DNA of 22,516 nt, taken from contig JBKGXZ010000021.1 in NCBI GenBank assembly GCA_046546355.1, positions 1 to 22,516 on the forward strand, given 5' to 3'. The stretch is from CAZBUB01 sp046546355 (lineage in GTDB: Bacteria > Desulfobacterota > Desulfovibrionia > Desulfovibrionales > Desulfothermaceae). A model generated the notes under the pieces. The model did not search any database. It saw only the letters and a program-made list of their open reading frames with translations, and was not told the DNA's origin. Both the position numbers and the translations under genes were made by a program. Position 1 is the stretch's first letter, and each line of letters starts with the position of its first letter. Positions 14,754-21,567 of this stretch are shown in pieces.

Positions 14754-15269
14754 CTACCTCCTGTAAATACGGCGTGCAGTGTACAGCCCGGCTAGAAAAA
14801 AACAGGCCAGGGCCAGATAGCCACTGACAGACAGCTGAAGCGTACCGCTCAGCCCGTGTCCGCTGGGTCAGCCCCCCGCCAGCCTGGCTCCCACCATGGC
14901 TACAGCTCCTCCGGCAAAGGCCACCAAGGCCCTCCTGAGAGGTGTGGGGCCGAAATGATCCCGCCACATGTCAGGCACAAACTGGAGCCTAAAGCTCTGG
15001 GACTTCCTGGCGGATATAAAAGAACCTATCAGGATACCCACCACGAACATCCACTGCCATTCGATCTTGGGCACCTTACTCTGGAAGTATTCCAGCTTGT
15101 CTACATGCTCCTGAGCAAAAAGCTGTTCTATCATGCCCGCAGATCTGCTGAAGCTGGTGGAGGCTCCGAAGTACTTGCCAGCCACCAGGACAGACAGAAT
15201 CATGAGCAGGCCAGCCAGGGCCCCGGCCAGGTATGGGCTCCAAGAGTTATCCTGCTGCCTTGGTTCCAT
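14754..15269 (-). CDS. Predicted selenocysteine-containing YeeE/YedE half-transporter (UGA=Sec134)
   Basis: This inner-membrane protein is 171 residues long when the TGA at 14868-14870 is read as selenocysteine, and only 133 if it is read as stop. Family marks before it are GASTSFSRSAG (about 35-45), the WQWMFVVGILIG segment and GARLAGG at 127-133. The family motif continues as C-x-SGHG-hSGT; here the Cys codon is TGA, followed in frame by PSGHGLSGTLQLSVSGYLAL and a final membrane span ending RRIYRR. The frame then ends at TAG (14754-14756), 3 bases before the next ATG. Other stops in the window include ordinary TGA (for example pyrF) and Trp is TGG, so recoding of all UGA is not the explanation. 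A SECIS-like hairpin follows the TGA. An AGGAGG site precedes the ATG and a good promoter lies upstream. A nonsense mutation is the main alternative. Confidence 0.85.
14827..14863 (-). promoter_or_regulatory. Predicted bacterial SECIS element (selenocysteine insertion hairpin)
   Basis: Counting minus-strand bases after the TGA, bases 5-11 pair with 35-41 (GACA/TGTC core plus C-G and two G-T pairs). Bases 12-14 bulge out; 15-19 (GCTGA) pair with 30-34 (TCAGC); base 29 (T) is a single bulge. Bases 20-21 (GC) pair with 27-28, leaving apical loop GGTAC at 22-26. The loop GGU and the single U bulge resemble the E. coli fdhF SECIS, and the loop-to-UGA distance is in the bacterial range. Confidence 0.75.
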
Positions 15270-15327
15270 TTCCGCCTCCTAACGAAGTATTAAGGTGTTG
15301 AGAATGAGCATTACTTAAATTACAACT

Positions 15328-15356
15328 ATACTAAGCCAGTTCTCCCGGCTGGTCAA
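15328..15356 (-). promoter_or_regulatory. Putative sigma70 promoter of the YeeE/YedE selenoprotein operon
   Basis: On the minus strand TTGACC (15351-15356; 5 of 6) is followed after exactly 17 bp by TAGTAT (15328-15333; 4 of 6). Start near 15321 leaves a leader of about 50 nt ending in AGGAGG before the ATG at 15269. Confidence 0.55.
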
Positions 15357-15543
15357 TCCAGTCCGCGGCAGGCGCGAAACAGGGAACCCAGCAGCGACCT
15401 GCAGCTAGAAGGAAATTGTATCTTTGAGATTAAGCGCTGGTACAGTCATCTCTGAGCCTGGATCAAGGTTCGGGAACGGCTTGATACCTGAGCATAATAC
15501 ACACTCAATACGGTGGGTTGGAGAAGTGCGAATGAGATCAGAT

Positions 15544-15617
15544 GGATCGATTACGACAACGACAACGATAGCGAGGGAATGGCAAGTCGTAGTCGCAGTG
15601 GTTGCCGTAATCGATCC
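15544..15617. repeat. 74-bp imperfect inverted repeat downstream of comEC
   Basis: The outer 12 bases on each side (GGATCGATTACG and its reverse complement) match perfectly. The next roughly 18 bases match with scattered differences (left CAACGACAACGA, right arm reading CAACCACTGCGA), around a central 14-base stretch. It starts 24 bases past the comEC stop. It may be a dispersed REP-type element or a comEC 3' hairpin; no T-run supports an intrinsic terminator. Confidence 0.7.
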
Positions 15618-15640
15618 TGATGCCTTTTTCCGCTAATGAC

Positions 15641-18073
15641 CTACCTGCCGGTGCTTATTTTGGGCCTGGGGGGACCTGATCCTATTTGCCACTTGACCTG
15701 CAAAGCACCCTGTCTGGCTGTGTTGTACATGGGAATTTCCCGGTCCTGCAAGGCAGCTGTTACTTCCTGGTGGGGCAGGCCAAAGTGGTGCAGATAGCCG
15801 GAGCTGACCAGAGCCAGCTCTGGGTCCACCCTGCGCAGGAAATCCAGGCTTAAACTCTTGCGGCTGCCGTGATGGGGCAGGAGCAAGACTTGGGCCCCAA
15901 GTTGCACATCCTGCCTTTTAAGGAGCTGCTGCAGACCAGGCTGCCCAATATCTCCAGGCAGCAGGGCCAGTCCCAGGCCCTGATAGCTAAGTCGCAGCAC
16001 CAGGGATCTGTTGTTGGGATCATCTATAGAGGTGTCTGCAGCGGGGTGCAGGACCTGCAGCTGCAATCCATGGCCTAGATCCAGGCTCTGAGCCCTGCTG
16101 AGCCTGCGGACAGGAATATTCCTGTCCTGCAGGAGACCCTGCAGCATCTCCCTGTCCCTGCCCTGGGGCCAGTGCCCGTTGTACAGGAATTCGCCTATCC
16201 GGAAATGTCGCAAGGGGTAGAATAGCCCGCGCAGATGATCGAAATGGCTGTGGCTGAGCAGAAGCTGGTCCAGCTTGGGGGTCTGATTCCTGCTCAAGGC
16301 GGGGGCCAGGACATAGCTGCCCAGATCGAAGTCCGGGTTCCAGGACCCGCCTCCATCCACAAGCAGCCGCCTGCCGCCCGGGGCCTGGATGTGCACGGCC
16401 TGTCCATGGCCGACATCCAAAACCTGAAGCCTGACCTGCTGCCTGGACAGCTGCCATTCCTGCATAGCTGCAGGCAGCAGCATTAACAATAAGGCTGCAC
16501 ACGCAGCCTTGCGAGTCGCTGCTGCCTGTCCAGAATGACGAAACAGGACCAGGATCAGCAGTATCCAGTAGCCCAGGATTGCAGGCCATAGGGGACGCAA
16601 CACGATCAAGGGCTGCAGCAGTCCCTGGTCCTGCAGGGATTTCAGGCCCAGAAGCATCAGATCCAGGAGCTGGGCAGCTGCAGTAAACAGCACCGGGCTC
16701 ATCAGCTCCAGACCAGGGATCTGGCTGCAGGCCAGGGCCAGCAGGCCCAAGGGCAGCACCACCCAGCCCAGCAAGGGCAGCCAGAACAGGTTCAAATACA
16801 AGTGGGGGCTTATCTCGCCGAAATAGCAGGCCATAGCAGGCATGAGAGCTGCATTGGCCACCAGGGAAATGGCCAGGATGGACAACAGGACGAACAGGGT
16901 CATGCCTTTTGGACCCTGCTGCCTCCAAGCTTCCAGGTAGGGGGAGATCACCGGCCAAGCCAGGACAATGCCGCATACAGCCAGTACCGAGAGCTGCAGG
17001 CTCAGGTCGTATACCGCAGCAGGATCCAGGAGGATAATGACCAGCACGGCAAAGAACAAGCCGTCCAGAAGCTTTTTGTCCCTGCCCAGGAGCAGGAGCA
17101 GCCCCCAGAAGAAGAACATCAGCGCGGCCCGCAGCAAGGATGCCTTGGCCTGGCCCAGCCAGAGGTAGGTCAGTATCAATGGTGCGGCCATGAGCACCGC
17201 CAGCTTGGCCCTGGGCAAAAACAGGTAAATGCCAGGCCAGAATCTGCCCCATAGCCAGGCCAGGCCCCAGCCCATGCTGGCCAGAAAGCCCAGGTGCAGC
17301 CCAGACAGAGCCAGGCTGTGGGCCAGGGAGCTGTTGCGGATCAGGTCCATGGTCTCCTGGTCCAGATGGGTCCTGTCTCCCATGAGCAGGGCCAGAAGCA
17401 GGCCCTGGGCAGGGCCTTGGGGGGTCTGATTCAGTATGGTCTGCCTGAGGTCCTGGCGCAATTGCCAGAAGAATCCAGGTTGGCCCTTAAGCTCCAGGGT
17501 CTCAGCCTCTTTGCTGGTATAGGTTCGGTACTTGATGCCTTGCCCACGCCAGTAGAATCTGCTGTCTCTGGCCCCAGGGTTCATGAAGCCTTTGATCGGC
17601 TTGAGCCGAAAGCTGCCAGTGAGCTTTTGGCCTGGAGCAGGCCACTTTTGGGGAGGGTCGTACCAGTTCCAGAGCAGCCCAGAGCTCAGCCTGTCCTGAG
17701 TCCCGTCAGGGGCGGTATAGCGCACCTGGTCCAGGATGATCTGCAGCCTGGAGTCCTGCTTGGGCTCCACCTTAAGGATCCTGGCCTCAATCTCCACCTT
17801 GCGCCTTTGCTGCATCCATTCCGGGACAGGTGCTTGCGGTCCGGGAAAGACCCAGAGCTGCACAAGCCAGCCCAGGCAAAACAAGGCCCCGGCCTGGAGC
17901 AAGCCAGGTCCTGGACCCTGCAATAGCTGCCTTTGCAGGAGAAACAGCACACAAGCGCTGCAAATTGCTGCAAAAGGCCAGGCCAGGGCCAAAAGCCCCA
18001 GCAGGAAAAAGACGAACAGCTTCTGCCAGGGCAAAAGCCCGGGTCTGGTATCTTGTCCAGGCTGTCCTTTCAT
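15641..18073 (-). CDS. comEC: ComEC/Rec2-family DNA uptake channel protein
   Basis: This 810-residue inner-membrane protein is of full family length. N-terminal membrane spans and an OB-like DUF4131 region (about 60-200) are followed by the Competence domain (about 215-510) with LALLMGDRTHL, NSSLAHSLALSGLHLG (about 247-262) and many membrane segments. The C-terminal domain (about 545-800) is a metallo-beta-lactamase fold with LDVGHGQA, HSHFDHLRG (608-616), the LPGDIG strand and LPHHGS (732-737). ComEC passes single-stranded DNA into the cytosol, and its lactamase domain may act as a nuclease. Other competence genes are not in the window, so active transformation cannot be claimed. The gene follows lgt by 92 bases on the same strand; only a GAGG at long spacing precedes the ATG. 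Confidence 0.95.
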   Translation of the reverse strand: MKGQPGQDTRPGLLPWQKLFVFFLLGLLALAWPFAAICSACVLFLLQRQLLQGPGPGLLQAGALFCLGWLVQLWVFPGPQAPVPEWMQQRRKVEIEARILKVEPKQDSRLQIILDQVRYTAPDGTQDRLSSGLLWNWYDPPQKWPAPGQKLTGSFRLKPIKGFMNPGARDSRFYWRGQGIKYRTYTSKEAETLELKGQPGFFWQLRQDLRQTILNQTPQGPAQGLLLALLMGDRTHLDQETMDLIRNSSLAHSLALSGLHLGFLASMGWGLAWLWGRFWPGIYLFLPRAKLAVLMAAPLILTYLWLGQAKASLLRAALMFFFWGLLLLLGRDKKLLDGLFFAVLVIILLDPAAVYDLSLQLSVLAVCGIVLAWPVISPYLEAWRQQGPKGMTLFVLLSILAISLVANAALMPAMACYFGEISPHLYLNLFWLPLLGWVVLPLGLLALACSQIPGLELMSPVLFTAAAQLLDLMLLGLKSLQDQGLLQPLIVLRPLWPAILGYWILLILVLFRHSGQAAATRKAACAALLLMLLPAAMQEWQLSRQQVRLQVLDVGHGQAVHIQAPGGRRLLVDGGGSWNPDFDLGSYVLAPALSRNQTPKLDQLLLSHSHFDHLRGLFYPLRHFRIGEFLYNGHWPQGRDREMLQGLLQDRNIPVRRLSRAQSLDLGHGLQLQVLHPAADTSIDDPNNRSLVLRLSYQGLGLALLPGDIGQPGLQQLLKRQDVQLGAQVLLLPHHGSRKSLSLDFLRRVDPELALVSSGYLHHFGLPHQEVTAALQDREIPMYNTARQGALQVKWQIGSGPPRPKISTGR

Positions 18074-18165
18074 GGACGCACAGCATACCTCAGCAGGGGC
18101 TAGAAGGCTAGTGGATGGGCTCTCTTGGCTGCGTGGGTCTGAAAGTGAACAGGGCTCCAGCCGCG

Positions 18166-18966
18166 TTAGGTTCGCGGAGCATCTTTAGGCCTGTATGCCA
18201 AAACCAGCATGATCATCCCTAGTATGATCAGCGGTATGGACAGCACCTGGCCCATGCTCAGGAAATCGAAAAGCACCAGGCCCAGATGGGGGTCAGGGGC
18301 CCGGAAGAATTCGCCCCCAAAGCGCAGGCAGCCGTAGCCCAGGGCGAACATGCCGGAGACAGCCATCCTGGGCCTTTGTTTGGCGGAGAAAACCCAGAGC
18401 AGGATAAAGAGCGCCACTCCCTCCAGGCCTGCCTGATAGAGCTGGGAGGGGTGCCTGGGTACAGGGCCTGCAGCCGGATCAGGGAAGACCATGGCCCAGG
18501 GCAGATCGCTGGGCCTGCCCCAGAGCTCAGCATTCAGGAAGTTGCCTATCCTGCCTGCTGCCAGGCCCAGGGGAGCCAGGGGAGCCACAAAGTCCGCGAC
18601 CTGGAAGAATTTCCTGCCTGTTTTGCGAGCAAAGATGTAAAAGCAGATCAAAACCCCCAGCAGACCCCCGTGGAAGGACATCCCGCCCTGCCAGATCTTA
18701 AACAGGAGCCATGGATCCTGCCAGAGGGCCCAGGGCTCGTAGAACAGGACATAGCCTATCCTGGCACCCAGGATCAGGCCCAGGGCTAAGAGGGCGATCA
18801 GATCCGGCAGCTCCTGGGGCTGCCAGCCGGATCCCGGCCTGCCTGCCCGGATCCTGGCCAGGAGCCAGGCCAGGCCAAAGCCCAGCAGGTACATCAGCCC
18901 GTACCAGCGCAGCTGCAGGGGGCCGATCTCTACGGCTACAGGGTCTATGAGCGGGTATTCCAGCAT
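18166..18966 (-). CDS. lgt: Prolipoprotein diacylglyceryl transferase
   Basis: Lgt moves a diacylglyceryl group from phosphatidylglycerol onto the lipobox Cys of prolipoproteins at the inner membrane, the first step of lipoprotein maturation. The 266-residue protein has about seven hydrophobic spans. Key family features are H99 in MSFHGGLLG, the Lgt signature GRIGNFLNAELWGRPS at 138-153 (R139, N142) and RHPSQLYQAGLEG around 171-183. It starts 9 bases after the zinc-type permease stop with no clear ribosome binding site, which suggests translational coupling. The M48 lipoprotein in this window is a likely client, but that is only inference. Confidence 0.97.
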   Translation of the reverse strand: MLEYPLIDPVAVEIGPLQLRWYGLMYLLGFGLAWLLARIRAGRPGSGWQPQELPDLIALLALGLILGARIGYVLFYEPWALWQDPWLLFKIWQGGMSFHGGLLGVLICFYIFARKTGRKFFQVADFVAPLAPLGLAAGRIGNFLNAELWGRPSDLPWAMVFPDPAAGPVPRHPSQLYQAGLEGVALFILLWVFSAKQRPRMAVSGMFALGYGCLRFGGEFFRAPDPHLGLVLFDFLSMGQVLSIPLIILGMIMLVLAYRPKDAPRT

Positions 18967-18975
18967 GGCTGCTTG

Positions 18976-19779
18976 CTATTTGCCCCTGGCGGGGATGAAA
19001 AAGGACAGGAAGAAGAACACAGCCGCGCTCAGCACGATGGTGGCCCCGGTGCTGAGATCCAGGAAATAGGCCAGCCAGATGCCCATCTGGGTAAAGACCA
19101 GGTTCAGGGCTACTGCCAGGAACATCATCTGCTTCAAAGAGTTGGTGTATTTTTCTGCAATATACGGGGCAATGCTCAAAAGAGCGATCACCAATATCAG
19201 GCCCACCACCTGGATGCTCAGCACTACGCTGACAGCCACCAGGCCCAGGAGCAGGAAATAGAGCCTGGCCACGGGCACGCCCATGGCCTGGGCGAATTCT
19301 TCGTCGTAAGACAGGGCCAGGAACTCCTTGTAGAACAAAAAGACAGCCAACAGGAGCAGCAGGACCAGCACCAGCACTACCAGCACGAACTGATCCGGGA
19401 CCATGAGGATATTGCCGAAGAGGTAGCCCATGAGATCCACTCGATAGCCAGAGGTGAGGTCCATGAAGATAATGCCCAGGGCCATGCCCACGGCCCAAAT
19501 CACGCCGATCACGGTGTCGGCCCGGTGTTTTTGCCTGCGGCTGGTCAGGCCCATGATCAGGGCGCTCAGCATAGCGAAAAGGCCAGCCCCCAGCCCAGGG
19601 GAGAAGCCTGCCAGGAAGGCCAGGCCTATCCCGCCGTAGGAGGCGTGCGCGATGCCTCCGGAGATGAACACGATGCGGTTCACCACCACCAGGGAGCCCA
19701 TGATTCCACAGGCCAGGCTGACCAGAATACCTGCCAGCAGGGCGTTGCGCATGAATTCGTATTCCAGGATCTCCAGCAT
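18976..19779 (-). CDS. ABC-3 metal transporter permease (ZnuB/TroC-like)
   Basis: This 267-residue polytopic inner-membrane protein is of the ABC-3 permease family, which imports zinc, manganese or iron. It has about eight hydrophobic segments. Family marks include MRNALLAGILVSLACGIMGSLVVVNRIVFISGG at the N-terminus (about 10-42), SYGGIG (48-53) and the later region VVGLILVIALLSIAPYIAEKYT. A coupling-helix region lies around GVPVARLYFLLL. Its ATG shares one base with the stop of the ATPase gene (TGATG), so the two are translationally coupled. No binding-protein gene (znuA-type) is in the window. The exact metal is not decided by sequence. Confidence 0.93.
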   Translation of the reverse strand: MLEILEYEFMRNALLAGILVSLACGIMGSLVVVNRIVFISGGIAHASYGGIGLAFLAGFSPGLGAGLFAMLSALIMGLTSRRQKHRADTVIGVIWAVGMALGIIFMDLTSGYRVDLMGYLFGNILMVPDQFVLVVLVLVLLLLLAVFLFYKEFLALSYDEEFAQAMGVPVARLYFLLLGLVAVSVVLSIQVVGLILVIALLSIAPYIAEKYTNSLKQMMFLAVALNLVFTQMGIWLAYFLDLSTGATIVLSAAVFFFLSFFIPARGK

Positions 19780-20585
19780 CAGGAATGCCTCTTCAGGACG
19801 CGGTGCGGTACGCTGCCGTGGGTAACCAGGTCCACAGGGCAGCCGTAGATCTTCTCCAGGACCTGCTGATCTATTTCTCCCGGGCTGTGGTGATACAGCT
19901 GGCGGTTCACGCAGGCCACGGACTTGGCATGGCTGGACAAAACTGACAAGTCGTGGCTGATGACCACCACAGTGATGCCACTCGAGTTCAGATCGTTGAG
20001 GATCTCATACAGCCTGGACTGGAAGGCATAGTCCACGCTGGCTGTGGGCTCGTCCAGGAATATTATCCTGGGCTGGCAGGCCAGGGCCCTGGCAATGAGC
20101 ACCCTTTGCTTCTGGCCCCCGGACAGGCTGTTGATCAAAGTGTCCCGGTAATCCGACATCTCTACCTGCTCCAAGGCCTGCAGGGCCAGATCCCGGTCCT
20201 CCTGGCGATAGCCCTGGATCCTGCCCAAGCGGCCCAGGCGCCCCATGAGCACCACTTCCAGGACATTGATAGGGAACTGCTCCGCCCCGCTGGCATGCTG
20301 GGGCACATAGCCTGCCAGATGGGGCGCCTGGCCTGGAGCATGGCCCAAAACCCGCACTATACCCTTGCTGTAAGGCAAAATGCCCAGCAGGATCTTGATC
20401 AGCGTGGTCTTGCCCCCGCCGTTGGGACCCAGCATGAACATGAAGTCCCCCTGCTGCAGGGTAAGGTGCACATCCTCCAGGACCAGATGGGAGCTGTAGG
20501 CAAAGGACAGGCCCTGGATCTGCAGGGCGGGCTGCTCCATCTGGTGCTGGCCGGTGCTGGCTGATTTTGCGGGCTTCATGTCCAT
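19779..20585 (-). CDS. ABC metal transporter ATP-binding protein (ZnuC/TroB-like)
   Basis: This cytosolic ATPase partners the permease. From the chosen ATG at 20585 it has 268 residues, with Walker A GPNGGGKT at 53-60, Q-loop YVPQ near 93-96, signature LSGGQKQR at 154-161, Walker B IIFLDE at 174-179 and the H-loop in VVISHDLS. The open frame extends to 20819, but the extra N-terminus is not ABC-like and covers a likely regulatory region. No strong ribosome binding site marks any candidate; 20585, 20579 and 20540 are all possible. Its operon continues with the permease and lgt, and probably comEC. Confidence 0.9.
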   Translation of the reverse strand: MDMKPAKSASTGQHQMEQPALQIQGLSFAYSSHLVLEDVHLTLQQGDFMFMLGPNGGGKTTLIKILLGILPYSKGIVRVLGHAPGQAPHLAGYVPQHASGAEQFPINVLEVVLMGRLGRLGRIQGYRQEDRDLALQALEQVEMSDYRDTLINSLSGGQKQRVLIARALACQPRIIFLDEPTASVDYAFQSRLYEILNDLNSSGITVVVISHDLSVLSSHAKSVACVNRQLYHHSPGEIDQQVLEKIYGCPVDLVTHGSVPHRVLKRHS

Positions 20586-20597
20586 TGTCACAGCCGA

Positions 20598-20655
20598 TAA
20601 AGCTTTATTGAGGCTCAAAGCTACTAAGCTTAGGTTATTATTCTTATAGTTGCAA
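20598..20655 (-). promoter_or_regulatory. Possible promoter with paired HindIII-core palindromes before the metal transporter
   Basis: On the minus strand TTGCAA (20650-20655) is followed after 17 bp by TAAGCT (20627-20632; 3 of 6), a weak match. The -10 lies within a perfect 10-bp palindrome CTAAGCTTAG (20624-20633). A second perfect one, TAAAGCTTTA (20598-20607), lies with its centre 26 bp away. These could be operator half-sites for a metal repressor; they do not match a Zur or Fur consensus I can recall. Confidence 0.3.
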
Positions 20656-20866
20656 GGCCCAAACAGGGCAGACAGACAGCTCGTTGCGCATCTGATCAGG
20701 TTGATGCTCGTCCTGGGCAATTTCTCTGTGAATTTTGTCGGGACTCTTTGATCCAGTTGGGGATTTGTGCGGAATCTAGAAGCTGGACTTTTCGTTGCGG
20801 GATGAGCACTGCAGCGCAAGTTATATTTATGACGGCAATTTTTTTTCCCTGGTTGTCCGCGCAGGC

Positions 20867-20890
20867 AGGGGCGAAAAATCTTTCGCTCCT
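20867..20890. repeat. 24-bp hairpin repeat (AGGGGCGAAA type)
   Basis: AGGGGCGAAA pairs with TTTCGCTCCT over 10 bp (one G-T) with a 4-base loop AATC. On the minus strand it reads AGGAGCGAAA-GATT-TTTCGCCCCT, a form I recall as a dispersed repeat in many proteobacteria. It lies about 70 bases past the marC stop, but no T-run follows, so a terminator role is uncertain. Confidence 0.6.
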
Positions 20891-20957
20891 ACTGGAGTCA
20901 CAGCTCATAGTGTAGAAAAACATTAAAAATTATTCTTGTCTAACTTGCGTTTTAGGG

Positions 20958-21554
20958 CTAGGTGGCAGCCAAGAAGAGCTGCACACCTTCTTCCATCATC
21001 TTTACTGCCAGCAGGATCAAAACCAAGCCCATGAGCCGCTCTGCAGCCCTGCTGCCCCTGGAGCCCAGGACATGCTGCAGGGCGGTGGCTGCCAGCATGA
21101 TGCCCACGGTGGCGCACCAGGCCAGGAGCAAAGCGGTCAGCAGGACTGCGGTGGACATGTCCCGGTGGGAGTAGAGCATGATAGCTGCCAATAGTGAAGG
21201 GCCGGCCACGAAAGGGGTGGCTATGGGCACTATGAAAGGGTCCTTCTCATATTCAGCCAGGGAGCCGCGTTCTTCCGGGAAGATGAGCTTCAAGGAGATG
21301 ATGAACAGGATCACCCCTCCAGCCAGCCTGAGCGTGGATTGCTGGATATCCAAAACATCCAGGAGCATGCGGCCCAGGAACTGAAAGGCCAGCATCAGGG
21401 CCAGGGCGATTATGAGCTCTCGAAAAATGATCCAGCGCTGCCTTGCCGGAGTATAGTTCCTGAGGATAGCCAGACAGGCGGTGGAGTTGGCAAAGGGATC
21501 CATGATCAGGAACAAGGGCAGGGCAATCTCGAAGATGGTCTTGAACTCAATCAT
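20958..21554 (-). CDS. MarC-family integral membrane protein
   Basis: This 198-residue protein of the MarC/UPF0056 family has about six hydrophobic spans. The start MIEFKTIFEIALPLFLIMDPFANS is the usual family N-terminus, including the MDPF motif. GTPFVAGPSLLAAIMLYS-type residues (IATPFVAGPSLL) lie in the middle. The function of MarC proteins is unknown. A longer frame starts at 21650, but that extension overlaps pyrD and lacks family similarity. The ATG at 21554 comes 13 bases after the pyrD stop with no clear ribosome binding site, consistent with coupling to pyrD. Confidence 0.92.
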   Translation of the reverse strand: MIEFKTIFEIALPLFLIMDPFANSTACLAILRNYTPARQRWIIFRELIIALALMLAFQFLGRMLLDVLDIQQSTLRLAGGVILFIISLKLIFPEERGSLAEYEKDPFIVPIATPFVAGPSLLAAIMLYSHRDMSTAVLLTALLLAWCATVGIMLAATALQHVLGSRGSRAAERLMGLVLILLAVKMMEEGVQLFLAAT

Positions 21555-21567
21555 CTGGCAATAAGGC

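Larger units (their letters stand above)
15270..15640. other. 371-bp intergenic region between comEC and the YeeE/YedE genes
   Basis: The region holds the minus-strand promoter and leader of the selenoprotein gene at its left end and an imperfect inverted repeat (15544-15617) near the comEC stop at its right end. I see no gene or RNA I can support in 15360-15540. Confidence 0.6.
20586..20957. other. 372-bp intergenic region upstream of the metal transporter
   Basis: The region is AT-richer than its neighbours. It holds two short perfect palindromes and a possible promoter near the ATPase start (20598-20655), and a hairpin-forming repeat at 20867-20890. The frame open across 20586-20819 shows no protein family signs and I treat it as non-coding. 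Confidence 0.55.

Noticed and set aside
14326..14967. 213-residue minus-strand open frame overlapping both YeeE/YedE genes
   Set aside because: It runs in a different frame across two well-identified genes and has the Ser/Arg/Gly-rich composition of a shadow frame.
14868..15269. A 133-residue truncated YeeE/YedE protein or nonsense pseudogene ending at TGA
   Set aside because: The frame after TGA is intact, encodes the rest of the family motif and a membrane span, and is followed by a SECIS-like hairpin; a decayed gene would not be expected to place the sole TGA exactly at the Cys.
15301..15320. Fur-box-like AATG..CATT sequence in the selenoprotein gene leader
   Set aside because: The half-sites are too close (10 bp core) for the 19-bp Fur consensus, and only 8 bases are symmetrical.
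16020..17252. 410-residue open frame on the minus strand inside comEC
   Set aside because: Lies wholly within comEC in another frame; Gly/Ala/Pro/Arg-rich with no family motifs.
18973..19848. 291-residue plus-strand frame antisense to the zinc-type permease
   Set aside because: His/Gln-rich antisense translation of a transmembrane gene; the composition is an artefact of the complementary strand.
20586..20819. N-terminal 78-residue extension of the metal transporter ATPase
   Set aside because: No ABC-family similarity, low-quality composition, and it would cover the probable promoter and palindromes.
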